Source: Nipponacmea schrenckii (lineage: Eukaryota > Mollusca > Gastropoda > Lottiidae). From it: 64,000 bases of DNA. Positions 25,746 through 41,499 of this stretch are shown here, piece by piece (the first letter of the stretch is position 1; every line of letters starts with the position of its first letter). The stretch is from positions 34,616,338 to 34,680,337 of the forward strand of contig CM060199.1 in the NCBI GenBank assembly GCA_030562195.1, written 5' to 3'. The translations under genes were made by a program, and so were the position numbers. Under the pieces are notes generated by a model. It saw only the letters and a program-made list of their open reading frames with translations, was not told where the DNA came from and ran no database searches.

Positions 25746-28700
25746 TATCTAGTGGTGTTGTGACTTTCACAGATTCCATGTTTATTTGTTCATCCTGGTC
25801 AATTTGGTTTTCCTTGGTTATCTAGATGAAGTGGAAGGGGTCTATAAACTTCAAAGCCTTATTATGAAAAGGACGTTTTCTTCTTGAAATCTTATAATAC
25901 TTTAATATATTCATATTTGTTGCAACTGTTTAGCCATTTGTGTCTGTATGATACGGTTGCGAATTTTAAATTTCTGGCAAAAAAACGGAAATACTCAGAA
26001 CAACAACTTGGAACAAAAAAAGACCTATTTCATTCACATTATAGCCTCACACAGTGTTTGAAGATTTTCAACGGCCATAATTTTGAAAGAGTGAGAATAT
26101 TAATTAGAAATGTGAGGATCAAATTACAAAGAGGTGTATGATTTCTGCACCATTAACATATATATTACACAAACTTCGTCTCTTTTCTTCAACATTCCAG
26201 TATGTAATATCAAAAGAAAACTTTCACATTAATTTGCCTTCAGACGAATTCTCATCTGTTAAATCGTTTTATTCCTAACAAATAAAAAAGCATCTTATTG
26301 CAACTGATTTTAAACTGAAGTCTATGGTTTGTCAAGTGGAACATTTGATAAGAATTTACTAGCTTATTTATTTAGTAAGAAATCTTAAGTAAACGCAAGT
26401 CAGAAATAGATGTGTTGCTTAATATGCTGTTTTCACACATATCATAGAATGGAAAGCATATATCTATGCATATTGGTTTCACTCACAGTATTTTTTCGAT
26501 TTTCGAAATTCTCTATAGGCATCGCTATTATTCATTGAAATCTAGAAAAATAATGGACTGTTCTTAACATGTACGAATTTTTAAAGACTTCAAGTTCTGA
26601 TTAAAGCTCCGTAACTGTATGACTCACAGAGACTGTCCTTTAACCGAAGAAGCGAGGAACGTTAATGTCTCTGGTAACGGAGAGGAATGGTGTGAAAATG
26701 AGTTTGGAACTCGGCTAAATAGCTTTACATGACGAGTTATTGGTATACGGTTCCGCCTGAATTATCCACATCAAACAGTTTAGGTGAATGGTTTTACCAC
26801 ACAAGTTGGTTATTAGTTTGGTTTGGCACGAGATGGAAGCTAATAGATGTGATATTGTAACGGTAAAGTTAATATTGTAACAGAATGTTTATTTCTCAAA
26901 GTATTAATGCTTTCTTGTTTACAATATACTTACCATTTTACTATTGATTTATATACTCTGTAAACTATTTCTTTAATGATTTTCTCAAAATTCAGTCCCC
27001 ATTACTACATTTAAAAATATACTTTCAAGGACATATCATATACATCGTTATCCATATTAAAATGCTTTACGATGATGCAATGTCTGAAATAAGAAGCTTA
27101 ATATATTGTGTACCGTAAAGAAGATTCCTTTGAATGATTAAATGATGAATGATCTGAGAATATAACCGTATTTCATTCATGTACTGAATAAATTGAAAAG
27201 CAAAAAAAGTCATATATTTTGGAAATAAATATACCAATTTTGAAGGATACTTTCCAATAGTTTTATAGTTAATGTGGCACTATCCAACCATCCACCTTTC
27301 AGGGATATTGCATTATGGATTCTACGAACAAGATCAATGTACACAGTTCACTACAATCTGTATATCCAAAAAAACAACCCGCTAACAAAACCATACATAT
27401 ATTTGGAACATCTTGGTGGTGTAAAGCATCGTTTTATTGTCTAAACATTGATTTTTGGTTATATTGAGATCAATGGTCAACTGTCTCTCTTTTCTGCTCT
27501 GAGCGAGCATACATACTGACATAACGATTGTTTGGTTCTTACTCAAGTACATTACTCTTGTCTTGATATTAAGCATGGAACCTGGAACTCATATTGTTCC
27601 TGGTTGTCAATTTATACACAAATGGGATATTATGGAATTTTAATTTTAATTTCTAAATATAACTAGGACAGTCATTCAACGAAGATATATAGGAAACCTA
27701 GTGTGACTAGCTTCTGATACAAGGACGTCTGGGATAAGTAATAAATATTAGATGTAGCAGGAGATAATACTATTCTTATCACGTGCTAATTCAATATACG
27801 ATCATTAATAATACGGATACCATCAATACTCTAGTAGATTATTGTATTAATTGTATAGTATATCATCCTTGACCTTCTACTGATCGACCAAATGCTGGCC
27901 CATGCACTGGGAAGTTTACAAATTAAACAGGCATAAATATATGTTACCTTCACCTCAACTAGTTTTGAAAAATCAGTGGAAAATCGGGCGAATCTGGGAT
28001 TCAACTTGCAATTGATCCGTCAAAGTTTTTAGCTTTGGTTTTTAGCTCAGGTCCACTTAGTTCGGAGATTGTTCAGATGCCAACAGTTGCTAACAGTCAT
28101 TGAAAATTCAATGGTAAGGTGAGTCATGCATCATATGAACATCAGTGGTGCTCAGTTATTTTCAGAAGAACACAAAAGTAGATTTCACAATAATGATGCA
28201 GAATCTTGCATGTTGTGATCTGAAAATGTTCTTTTATCCTTTGCATCTTTGGAAAAAGATATTTTGTATACGATACGAGTACAGCAACCTGTGTTTAAAA
28301 ATCATCTCCTGGTTTATAATTCACCATTTATTGAATACAATAATCCCCTATAAATCATAATGGTCAATAAAAGATAAAGAACATAGAAAATATAATCAAC
28401 ATAAACAAATAATAATATCTTCAACCATGTCACAATGAAGTAGTTTTTTATTTATTTTTTACATTCATCTTATATACTAAAACATCCACAAAACACAAGT
28501 AAAATAACAACAAAAATTGAAATAATGACCAACAAATCCTGACCGTAAGGGAAACGGTTATGGTTGTTTTAGTAGGCCAGTATGTTAAACTCGACCATAA
28601 GGTGGCCACAAAACTTGTTATATGCTAATTTAAGGTTCACGTTTATAGACAGGATACTACTATTTTATGTTTTAGTGGTAAATTGGGAAGACAATAAATG

Positions 28701-31700
28701 ATATATTAAATGTAGATATAATTTCTAATCATGTCATTTATTGAGAAGGTAGACATTTGAGGCACGTGGAACAAGTAAATCATTTCTGTGGCGGGAGACG
28801 AAACTAAAGATGTGAAAGAGTAGTCTATGAATATATATTTTGAGGTATTTGTTTGTTTAATAATTGTCATTCAAAGGCCCTTCTTGTTTCCCATCATTGT
28901 CTAAGTTAAATGATAGAAACTGTTAATATGAAATGGCTTGAAACTTTGTTAACGAATCTAGGTGAACCATTCTTTCGTACTGAGTGTAAGTGACGAAGGC
29001 CTGGTTATGATGCATTTTCAAAACTCCAAAAAGGATGTTATTTTGTTGACAAACTGGAATGAAAAGATTTGGGTTTTTGCAGAGTTACCCTGAGAAGATT
29101 GTTATCCACCACTTGTAAAGGTTCAGCATAATATTTAACTTGTCAAACTTGCCTACCTCATGCAAGTAAATCATAGAATATTCAAGGTTATGCATTATTA
29201 AATTTTCAAAAAAACTTATGGTTTTGGTTGATAAGCATCGATTTTAAAACACGATTTAAACAATTCCACAAGCTGTTCAAAACTACATCTGTTAACTCCA
29301 CCCTATTCTAGCAGCTTCTTTTTATGTGATTTTGGCCAGTGCGTTACATGCGAATTTTTAGAAACTCCTTCACTCTTAATACAACCTCAAGGATGGCGAG
29401 GGTAGCAACTTAATCACGAAACCAATCTAGAACTGTATGTTATGTTGTTGATCTCTTTTAGCCTAATCAAGAGTTCTTATTCGATAACTGTTCCTCTTTT
29501 TGTTCTCTTTTACAAATACCATACATCGATATTCAATATTCTGATATGACACCATTTGATGTTTCAACTTACATGCAACACCTTGTGACAAAATAAGGTG
29601 CTTATGACACATCTGTGGCGATTGTTAAAGAAAACACATACTTTGGTTGTCTTTTGCCATTGAATCCTACTGGCAGCATGTCGGCGTGCGTAAAGTCCAT
29701 AAACATGGAAAATAAAACAGGATAAATGATTTTTGTTCTAAATAATGTGTTATGATGTCCATATCATAATCTGAGTCACGGCTATTAGAAGGCGTGATGT
29801 TATAATTAAAAACGTTCATCAAAATAGTTAAAATGAGGGGCGACATCTTTTCCATTTATTTTGTTATTTTCAAACGTTGGACAGGTCAAGACCCTTCATG
29901 ATAATACGAAAAATCGTCAGAAAAACTCTTCCAGATGTCTTCTTTATGACCATTACTTTGCATAATTATATTCATATAATGGTAATAGAGCTATATTAGA
30001 GGAAGACGTTGAGACATGAAGGAAAAGTAAATGTTGACTGCGGACACGTGTTGGTTAAAATTGAATTAAAACTAGTATCAATTATATTTTGACGTTTTTA
30101 TGGTCCAATTTTAGGATTTAGTAAATTGATGGAGAGATTTTGGGACGTAGAAATATATATTTAGAGTTTATGAGTATGATTATAAATATAAATGTTAATA
30201 ATAAACCATGGGAGATCAGAGCCGACTGAAATAATATTTAACATAAATTACCACTCATTATTTAACTTTCTCCAACAGTTTACTTTTCGTTAACCTCAGC
30301 ACCATAAACTGAACTGTTGCATAATGAGTCAATTTCATTTAATGTGGCATACGATTCAAAATAGCTTTTCCCTAAATAGATGACCATGTTTAGAAGTAAA
30401 TCAAAATTTTCATTTCTACATGAAACAAATTATTGCTATAATTTGAAAAGAAACTGTTTTAATTATGGATACATGCAACATATTTTCTGTGTTTGAAATG
30501 TGTATTTAACGAATTGTAAGCACTCAAAAACATTGAATCAATAACAGAATATATTCATAAATAATTGATTTTTCTTGTAAACAACAATCATTTGAAATAA
30601 ATTTAAATATGTCATGTTCGATTTAATGTATTCGATTATCCAGCACGGTCTTGGTTTACTACAGACAATACCGTCAGATATGACCTGGATATCCAGAGCT
30701 ATCAGGTGCGATATTGACCACGCCTTCAGTGAACATCAAAGAACGCATTTCTTCTACTTAAATGAATTTCAATACTTATATTTCACTTTTATTCTTCAAG
30801 TCAAGGTGGTTAGCTTTGTATGAGTTGTTAGCGACAATTTTGTTTCAACGCCCCTTGTGTGCTCGCCGTATCTCAATTAAACATGCTTCGTTTACTTCAT
30901 TTAAAAACTTAGAAACAATTGGATTAATAAAAATGAACAGAGAATTGAACAATTGTTCAGAAAGTGAAATAGGTTTATATACAATAAGTTTCGAAGAATG
31001 GGGATTATTAATACTTTAGGTCATACAGTCAACATGGGCGAGAATTATTTCAACAAACATTTAGAACCTTCCTGAACGGTGTCATTTATATCTAGACAAC
31101 GAACGATAAATAGTTTATTTGTATGTATTATTTATTAGTAATGATAATCCTTTTAAATTTTTGTTGGTTACAATGGTGTACTTTCAGGTCTGTCGACTTT
31201 CAGAAGGTTTAAACCAATAAATGATGGTTTTATTACAAAGTACGAAATCTATTCAAATAACGTATATCCTTTTGAAGCGCATAGGTACCTCAAACTTAAT
31301 AATGATCTCAAAAAACTATTTTAAATTAACCTTTATTTGAAGTCCAGACGAGCATAATTTTTCTCTCTTCTCGTTCCAAAAATTAAGTCGTCACTTCCTG
31401 TTCACGTGCATATTGCCGGAATGTTTCATACTAGACAATTTATCTTCGGTAAAGAGAAAGGCACGTGCAGACGAAGCACACATTGAATAAATCCATCAAT
31501 TAAGAATCGTGTTTTTCTTATAGATGGAACATACAATGAATTAAAAGCGGGTTATTACTAAACCATCCATTATACCGTGGCACAATATGTCCTCCCAAAA
31601 TTCTTCAACTTGTCCCATGATATTTCAGAAAAATCAACAGACAAGTGATCATGGAAAGCGTTGTTTTAATCAAGATAAATTGTGAATAAACTGTCATTAG

Positions 31701-34700
31701 ACGGGTTTACTGATTCCAAATGTTCCATCAAGTACTGAAACAAACGTTTATCTTTTTTATATGTACACTGATGCGAGAAATTATGCATGTCAAAGGGAAC
31801 AGGGGTAGTTATTTTGTACATGAAATTCGTAGTAAGCATTGTGCACATACCCGTTATAGAAATCGGTTGTAACAGAAAGCGGATAGGGCAAGCTTGAAGG
31901 TACACACGAGCAAGCATGAACAAGGGATAAGACAAACGTGATGTAAATATATTTTGCCATCAAGTTTGAAGTCTTCTGAACAGACTAATATGAAATAGAA
32001 GTCTCTTCTTTATCCATAACAATTTGTCTTAGAAAGAAAAAAATGTTTTCGAAAAAAAAACAGGTCTTCTGTCATTTAAATCACTTACTTTCCGACACTT
32101 GCGTGTTTAAAGGTAGTAAAACAAAACAGCAGGAGAAACTTGTTACGCTGGGCGATTTCGTTTTGTCATTCTAGATCAACGTGCGACACCTTGAATTCGT
32201 GTGATGTACTGGAAAGTGTTAGTGTCACAAGACCTTAATCGATTGGAAGATGTCGAGAGTTTCAGAATGAAAAGATAGTTGCTCAGGGTGAGAAGACGGC
32301 ATTAGCTGTGGACAAGTTGTAAGAGATGGGGAAATTCCTGTTGATTGATGGAGTGAAATCAAGATGAAGTACTGCGAGTAAAGCACTAAAAGTTGACACA
32401 ACACATCCCATAGCAAATTGTTGGCGAATTTTTCTTGATGATTTTGTAACATACACGCGATTACAATGATCATAAAAGTTAAGCGGGAAAGAAATGTCCA
32501 AAACCATTATCTCATTGAATACAATTTGATTATTTCTGATGTTTGAAAGAGACAACCTCAAGTTTACTTAACAAATCTACGACTTACAAGTATTGGACTA
32601 ATGGTGTGTAATCGAAGGCAATTACTGTTTGTCTCCGTTTTTCATCTGGCTCACAACCATACAAACAAATTAGATTTAGTCTTGAATTGAAATTAATGTT
32701 CTTTGATGTTGGAATTTAGTGGAAATGTAAACGTTCGAGATTTACAAGTTACGACTAAGTTCAAAGTCAATCGGAACAGAAATGTCCATATATATCTAAA
32801 CTAATATGATATATTTTTCCATCATATGGAATTTGACATAATTACGTCCACTACATCTGTATAGATGTAAGAAAACACTAAAAATATAAGTTCTTGGTTC
32901 ATGGCCTTGTCTCATAATGAAACATAAAATATTGTCAGGTTATGAGATAGCAAACGTTTATGGAGCCAAAGTATATTTTCTACAGATCATACAAAAGTAC
33001 TAAAAGGCATACATTCGCCGTATTTCCGTGATTTCGTGTATATCGTACCCATGAGATGGAAATTATTCAACTTACACTGGGGCATGATCAGAAAAGGCAA
33101 GAGAACCAATTAAATACTTGGTTATGGTTTATTTAAAGTAATTTTAACGCACGACACTATAAAAATTCCAAATAATAACATCATTGTGTAACAGGTGGCT
33201 AGTTGACAAGGGTGGTACCAGATCTTCCTGGCGGGAAATATAACCATACCTCGCATCCTGTCGACATCCGGCACAATATTCATGTAGTGATCACATGAAA
33301 TCAAAAAGATGAAGATGCGCTAGCTTTGACTTACAGCCATCGGCCAATTGGTGTGTCATAATTTACCATATAAACGTTATTTAACTCTCGAGAAAATATA
33401 GCGAGTTAACATATAAAGGCTAGCATTTTATTTCTGAAAGGGTCAGAATGCGTTGCCTTTATACAATTATTTTTCTACTGTACAGAACTGCTTTACTACC
33501 CCATTTCAAAAACTTCATTAGCAGTAACTTCAGTAACAGACCTTTCAAACACCGAGAATAAAGAGTCTAGAGAAAACATTTTAATTACATTTCTCGGCGT
33601 TATTTCAAAATTGTCCGGCAGGAACTAACAAATCTGCAAAATTTTACGAAATATTTTATATTTCAAATAAATAGGCCTACCATTATACCACATCCTAAGC
33701 CAGAACCAAAATATTCTCAAAATTATAGCCCTACATGTTTGTGTCAATATCAGAATTAAGCCATTGACAACAAAAGATTACTATCAGTCAAAGAAAGATC
33801 CCTGACCATACAGATATCTTTCAATGATCAGAATGTAACTTAAGGGATTACCAATTATAGCACCAATAAACTACATATTTTCTTAAGGCACACAATAATT
33901 ACATAAGATGTATAAACACCACGCCCCAAGACCGTTACGCTGGTGTTGCGGTCCTTAAAATTCAAAATAAATTGTTTAAAAAGAGAAATTAAAGTCAATG
34001 ACAGAAGTTCATAAAATTTAAAGAATGCGTAACTAAGAGTGTCGTAAATACGTAACCTTCTCATTATTGTTGAAGACGTTGGTCTGACATTTAAAGACGG
34101 GGTTTAGAATGAAAAAAAGAAAACGTAAAGAAAGCAGCCAACCGAGGAAGTGATGACCATAAACTATGTAAGAGATAAGTTTTATGGACTAACTAGTTAT
34201 ATGATCCAACACCAAAAAGCACCCATTCTTTATGCGATATCATAGTACTCAAAAGCATTTCGGCATAGATGCGACCACCCAGACTCCAAGGCAATGACCC
34301 GAAATAAGCGAGACCTAAAGGTTTAATTCCCTGGTAAGAAGTCGCCTATAGGGTTCCCACAAGCGATAACTGATAATGCAAAGGTAGATTTTAATACTGC
34401 CCGTGAAAATCTACACAGCCATAGGTTGGTTTCACATAAGGTCAAACTTTATGGTTTTCTTGACGTTTTAAAGCAGACCATTAGCGAAATGACGGCTTCG
34501 ACTTATCTCTTTGTCGAACCGAATCTCAAGACTCATATGGACTGGTCGTAAAATTTTTACTACCTCCGTTCGTTTTCATTTTGTTTGAACAAATTTTCTT
34601 TCGATGTTATAAGTGCCTTATTTGTATTTTCATAAGGTGCTGCGAAACGAGCAAGAAACTATTGTTAACGTTGAGATGGTTGTTGTTCAGATATGAATAT

Positions 34701-37532
34701 ATGAGGTATATATAGAGCTTATTACGGATGTGTTACGTTTTTGATGCGAACAAAACATCTGAGTGGCTGTATAAACACATCAAACGAAAACTATGAAGAA
34801 AAGAAGCAAGCTATTAGACATTTTACACAAGTACCTATAGTTACCCTGGTAACAAACCTTCAATATGTACAAAAATCAAATACTTTACAAATAACTCACT
34901 CTGCAGAAATAACATTATGAAAAACAAGGATAAATTTAGAAATGGACATACGATTTGAGACCTCACACAGGTTGGCCATCTTCCCGGTATTAAAGAACTT
35001 TTGTTGTCCGTTTATATCCAGTTTTATAATAAAAGTCACATAAAAACCTCTTCTCGGCTTATATGATAACACAGGGTTGCAATTAAACACGGTAGCCATT
35101 GTCTTTTTCTAAGAGAATAAAATGAAAATTAATGTTATGATTGGTGAAAGTTTGTATCAGATGATTTTAGCCGCATTTCTCTTACAAAATGTTTCTGTAT
35201 TTTATTTCGAACGGTTGTCTTAAGATAGCCATTGCACCTGTGTTCAATTAGTGGGCAGGTTTCTAATTATTTCCATCTGATTGAGTAAGATTAATGGAAC
35301 AACATGTAGCTGTTTTCATTTATTTCAAACATGCCAGGCTATGAGAAAATCGTGAAAAAGTTGTATGTTTATATCATTTAAATGGATATTGGATTGCCGT
35401 ATTTCCCACATGGATGTAGTATGCTTTGGATCTATTGCTAATCTTGGTGAGTAACAGGCTTTGGTTGACAATGGGACTTTATACTTTACCAAATAGTTTT
35501 AAATTAAGTATTCCTTTTTTAGTCGGCATCACTCTTCGAAAAAGACCTTTTGAAGAGGACTTAAAAGGGCGCGAGTTGTTTATTTTTTATTACAATCAAA
35601 ATACAGATAATTTACCTTCGAACAGACTGGAGTAAAAGCCTCGATGCTTGATCTAGAGTCAATCACAGACAGTAATCGTGACAATGGAGTTTCAATCCCA
35701 AAAATCTTAACATGTGTGCAAAATAGGATGGATCATGACGTCAGTTGTAAATTTTTATTTAAAGATCACCTGGTTAGAAGATACATTATGGAAATTAGAT
35801 CCTGCCTTTGATCTTATCAATTGCAGGTAAAACTTAATAAATTTACCTTTACATGGAAGATATAAACAAGCCAAAGGGAGGATGGGACTACGGTATCTAT
35901 TACCAAGAAGAAGCTTATTTTCCACAAACAATTTGACAAAGTGAATTCTTGATTTCTATTTATTACAAACTTTAAGTTTAATATTACTCGAGCTCTTTGA
36001 TATTTATCAGTCAGTTCTCTATTCGGAAAATAACCCACCGTTACCAACAAGGTAGGCAAAATGATAAATTAATGAAAGACGATGTCTTTCCGTTAATTCC
36101 TTAAACTTAAAGATTCTCCTAAAGTTGGATTCACCAATAATATTAACTTAATATTTATTTTTAAAAAAAAATTCTATTGGCGAATTTTTTTTAATTTTTT
36201 ATATTTTATGTTTTTTTTTTATAAAATGTGATATAGGCTGGATAACTCTTTTTAACAAAAACTGTTTTATAATTTTGATGAAAAACATCATTTTTGAAGT
36301 GCTAGATGCAATAAAATTAAAGTGTTAAATTATGCAACAAAACTAGTTGCAAAGAAAGAATAGGAAAGTGTTATGACAGGAGCGTTATTGTACAATATTT
36401 CAGTGACTCCTTGCCTCTGGTTTTCAAATGTAAATTATCAACGGTAGATTTTATAAGTATATTGACGATTTGTTGGTCAATAAACCAAATGGTCAATAAT
36501 CTAAAAACGCTTATCGCTTAAGATATCAATCGAGATGGGTTTCGTTCCACAACAATGCCATATCTTCTCGTTTTTTATGCACACAAGTATCAAATATGTC
36601 CATAACCCTTAAAATTTTAACCTAGATTGACATGATAAACCAAACAAATGAGTTATTTTCTTGTATTTTTATTGTTTGTATCGAGATCTAGATTTTAAAT
36701 TCGTTAATAGAAACAATATCCCTAGAAAAGAGATAGCGTCCACCATACATGGTCTCCAGGGTGGTAGCTGGTATAAGCGTGCCAGTGAAACTTGAAGCTA
36801 AGAGATTTGCAGTTGAGGATTACAAATTGAATCTGGGAGCAAGACAGATTAGTTATTTGTGATGAAGAATGAGAATTGATGATGAAAAACAATCTGCTTA
36901 AACAATTAACACCAATCTATTTAGATTGTCAATTTTCACTAGAGAATATTCTATTGTTTAACTTGATTTCATTTACGATTACCAGTTAAATAGTGGAAAT
37001 AAAAACTGTTTCTGTAATTTGTGTGAAATTTGTAATTTATTGGAATTACATTGTAGATATATTAATTAACTTTCTGATTGTATCGTTTTAAATCCGTAGA
37101 ATACAATACGATTCTCATTCAAGGTGAGAATTGCCAATCAAATCCAGGAATCGAAACCTTAAATGAAAATAGGTTAATGTAAAAACTTTCAAACAATATT
37201 GTTTTGCCTCTGTTCAGCGATTCGAGTTTGTTGCTATTGGGGAAAAGACTTTCAAGTGGAGTTTAGGATCTCAATTCAACGGTAATTTCATCATATACAA
37301 AAGTTGAATAACAAGAATCTATCAAAATTGAAATCTCCACCGTGTTGTCAAGTCAATGTTGGTTTTTGTTTGTGGTTGCTTCATTATGGCATCTGTGTTT
37401 TTTTCAAAACGGAATCAAAAGCAAAGATCACCAATACATAACTTCCCAATTTATAAGCCCCTATTACTGTCTCTATGGATATATGTTTTTGTTTAAATCA
37501 TGAAATTCAATATGAAAAGACGAGTATCATTT
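25746..37532. other. Intergenic region, no confident gene
   Basis: AT-rich, with only short frames. Notable points are an ATG-started 37-codon frame at 26619-26732 plus, a 74-codon open stretch without an initial ATG at 34327-34551 plus, a perfect CRE palindrome TGACGTCA at 35736-35743 and TAGGCCTA at 33672-33679. A small G+C-rich patch near 36730-36800 contains CCACC/GGTGG inverted words. The overlapping minus-strand frames at 32225-32561 match nothing I recognise. Confidence 0.55.
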
Positions 37533-37581
37533 AAATTATAAACGTTAGTTAGTTAAATTATAAACGCTAGTTAGTTAAATT
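37533..37581. repeat. Two-copy 22-bp direct repeat
   Basis: AAATTATAAACG(T/C)TAGTTAGTT occurs twice in direct succession with one difference and is followed by a partial third copy. It is a small tandem duplication with no sign of function. Confidence 0.75.
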
Positions 37582-40500
37582 GGTGTTATTCAAGGACAAT
37601 AACTTAAAAAATAACGTATACATACGCACAATAGATACAAACTAATTTCTGTGCTAGGGATGGCATCAACAATAATCTTTAGCACCAAATATGTAAGTGA
37701 TGTTTGAAATTACATTATCTTCGTGCACTACTTTTGTCTGAATAGTCATGGAGATGGATAAATTGATTATATCTTAATACGAAATGTCCAAAATACTGAC
37801 ATTTTCAAGAAATAAGTTCAATGGTCTAGTTTGAAACCAATTTTTACATTATTGAAATTTTCAACTAGAAAAAAACATTTTTTTTCTGATACACTTGTAT
37901 TCCATTTCACGTAAAAAAAAATCATCAAAAATATTCCATTTACTGACCAAAATAATATTTACTTGAATATTAATACATGATGACGATATAACCCAATGCT
38001 ATTTGACATAATATGCACATAATTATGTTATCATATTATGCATTTATGATTGAAAATGTTGACGCCTCCAACTGAATCTGGGTCAAGATGTTGAAGAATT
38101 GTTGAAGTAGTGTGTGTTATATATGAAGATATTATAAATTATTTCAGAAATACTTAATAACATATAAAAGTCGAAAGATAAAAGTCGAGCGCTTCTTACA
38201 GGTTGATGGTAATATGTACTTTACAATTTATATATAAATCTTTTATATGAGCGCCTCGTCAACCATACCGCTTCTTATCCTAAATTATTACACTTATTCT
38301 TTGAATTATGATTCACTTTGAATGTTATTCAAATTAAATATGTCAAATTAGAAAATATAATAATTGCAAACTGCATAAAAACTATGATTCAAAGCACCAT
38401 GTGTTTTCAATTCATAAAAATTCAGTTGTACCTCCTTTTTCCAGAAAACATTGATATCACATTATCTCAATCCTGTCACATCGTATGCATGTCCACATTA
38501 TTTTAATTATATGGTTAAAAATGATTTATAAACAAAATATAATATCCACTGAGATTGAGGAAACTTCGTGTGCCAAGCGACCTTAACATTATATTAAATA
38601 AAACAGGCCGCTTAAACAGCTTACATTTCAAACAGCACATAAAATAGGTGTAATAACTTAGAAATTAATGAATGATTTATGACAAAAGTTGAATAAATTT
38701 GTGAAATGAACACATGCATTTATAATAAGAAATAATAAAATAGCTTGTATTTTATTCCTGGCGATATCCGCTTAATTATATTAATTTTTGTAATGTTTAT
38801 GAGGCAAGAGGCTACATATAAAAATGTAACTATTAAAATTTCACGTTATATTATTGTCATATAATGACTTGATAACTGCTCCTGATAAATCTCAATTCAA
38901 AATTACAATAAAATAACAATAAAAACCACTCATTTCAATTTTTTTTTTTCAATTTCTAAAATTTCATGTTAAATAATTTATTTCGCTTAGAAACAAGCAT
39001 TTAGAGCTCCAGAAAAAAAGTTTGAGGTGTTTTAATTAAACGAATGACAATAATAATTGCAACGAAATTTTTCATTTGGGTTTGATTTAAAGGTGATCCG
39101 TCTTTTATTTAATGAAATTGAAAAATGTAAGCTCGTAGGGTGGCCATCAAAATAGTCGCACATACAACTTCACAACGGTGATGTTTCTCGGCCGTGTAAT
39201 AAAAGCAAATTTTAATTCGAAACTTTATTTATGTGGCATTGAATGTATTGATAAAAATAAAAGATGTCGTGTGCCTTTGCTGCTTATTAATTGTGCTTGT
39301 AATTTATACACGGGGTTCCGACATCGGCCCTTTTATTTAATAGCAAGGCCAGCATTATCAATAGCCGTTCAAACAAATAAAACAAAATTAAATTGTAGAA
39401 TATTGGCAAATTTTGTCATCAGAAGCAGGAAGATCTGAAGAATTTTAATAGTGGAACATGTCACGTTTAGATTTAAAGCTTTTTTTTACTACAACCTTCT
39501 ATTTTTCTCAAGACGTGAACGTGGTCATAAAATGATACTAAGAAAGTTGGAATTTCTTTCACCACAACGACTTTTCTATAGCTGTTAATTTCCTTACAAA
39601 AACATCTTTTTATTCATCGAATATCAGTTTTTCCGTTTCCTCTTCTCGGGTTATTGCATATAATTTCAATGCGAAATATCAATTGAATTTCAGAGGGTGA
39701 TTTGCATTATGTGAACATCGAACATTAACAATACGTTTTCGCTAAAGAATTCTCCAAAATTTGAAATTCTTTTAACAAAAATTAAGTGTAAAAAAAGGTT
39801 TTAAAATTTATATACATTTTAAGTCAAATACATTTGATAAAATATATTAATATTTATTTTGAGATTTTCATAAAGATAAATTTGAAACAAAACACCCAGC
39901 CTGAAAGAGTTCTATATATTTCCGAGTGGAATTATTTGTATTATTCCATTATAGCGAATTTAATGACCATTGTCCACTCAAGATAATTATTATAATATTT
40001 TATGAAGGCGGTAGGGATCAAAGAGACTATATATAGAAGTAAATCTAGCTATCGTTGTAATGAGAACAAAACATGTAAATTATTTAATAGAATAAAGGGG
40101 ATGAAGTAAATATATCAAACCAAGTGTAAAATCAGACTTATTTCATATACGCTTTCATTGAAATTTATACGTAGCTTTTAATTTAATTATCATTCATTTG
40201 ACCGGAAAATAATAAAAAATATTACACTTTTTCTTTGATCCTCATAATTGAAAGTCATAAAAATTTCACTCTACTCTATTTATATAGGGATATTCAGTCT
40301 AACTTAAATAAGATGAAATGAAATTAAAACTTTAAAAAAAAATAACTGTCAGTTTTCATTAGCAATATTTGAATTATTGGAAACGTTTTCTAACTAGTAC
40401 AGCTTAAAATATTATTGTGTGACTTTGTAGATCACGTGTACAGGTTTACAGCTTACTGACGATTACTAAATAGTAATAACTTGAACTTATGCAAAAAAAT

Positions 40501-41499
40501 CGTATGCCTCTTTCAATTTTTCTTGACAAATTTGCCCTGCTGTCTTGTGAAGCTTGTGAGAATAATGTGCTGGTGGGCTGACTATATCATAGGTTAACTA
40601 ATATCACAGATCAACTTTGATTAAAACGAGCTGACTTTTATGTTATTTTTATATCATTTAAACCCTACTGATAACATGGTTACCATGGCAAACAATTCTC
40701 TTTAAATCTTCAGCTTTTACACTAAAATTTCGTTCCCAAAACTTCCACTTTTGCTTTCTTTAAGAAAGGCGGCTCTCGGTTAAGAGCTTGTAAAATATGC
40801 CTCGTCAGACTTACTAACATAAACAATGTCATTCTATCAAAAATATGCTTAGTATTCTCATAATAATACTACAAGAAACTAAATTTTACAAAGGTCAGCA
40901 GTGTTCTTTTGTATTTGACTTTTTCAGAAATAATATTGTAAATGCTCAATTGTATATGATAGTATTAATTTATCCGAGTTCTTCTCTAAGAACTATTTTA
41001 TGCGGATGCACTAATTTTGAGTAAGTTAATGATATGTAACAAAATATGTATCACTCCGCTGTAATATTATAACCAGTATATATTAAATGTTGATTTAGTG
41101 TACGATATGAAAAATAACTGTTGGCTATTGGTTGATATTTCAATAGATACAACCCAACCTTTAAGGGTCAATTCAATATCACGTTTTCACTCCCCTTTCA
41201 TAACATACTGATAGACTTACTTCAACTCGCTACTTTACATGTGAATAGAAATTGGATACTGGTATATAAACACAAGTAAAATAAAAACATACGAATGAAT
41301 AGAATATCTCGTGTATTTTATCGTCGGTTCTCATCTCAACTGATGGTGATTCCTAATTAATAGTCAATCACATAAGTTAATCATATCCCTGCAAATCCGA
41401 TAGATCGCATCCCTGCTTTAACGATTAAATCAGATATTCACAAAACCTGGTATGTTATATCATGGTGATTGACAATTTTTCGAATGAGTTTGATTTTAA
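37582..41499. other. Intergenic region, no gene recognised
   Basis: Very AT-rich. At 38007-38040 an imperfect cruciform is visible: arms CATAATATG and CATATTATG surround the perfect palindrome ACATAATTATGT (38017-38028). The 86-codon frame at 39178-39438 plus starts with an ATG but has no recognisable motif and no supporting splice sites. Confidence 0.55.

Noticed and set aside
32225..32561. Two overlapping minus-strand frames
   Set aside because: Different frames of the same DNA, neither with a recognisable domain.
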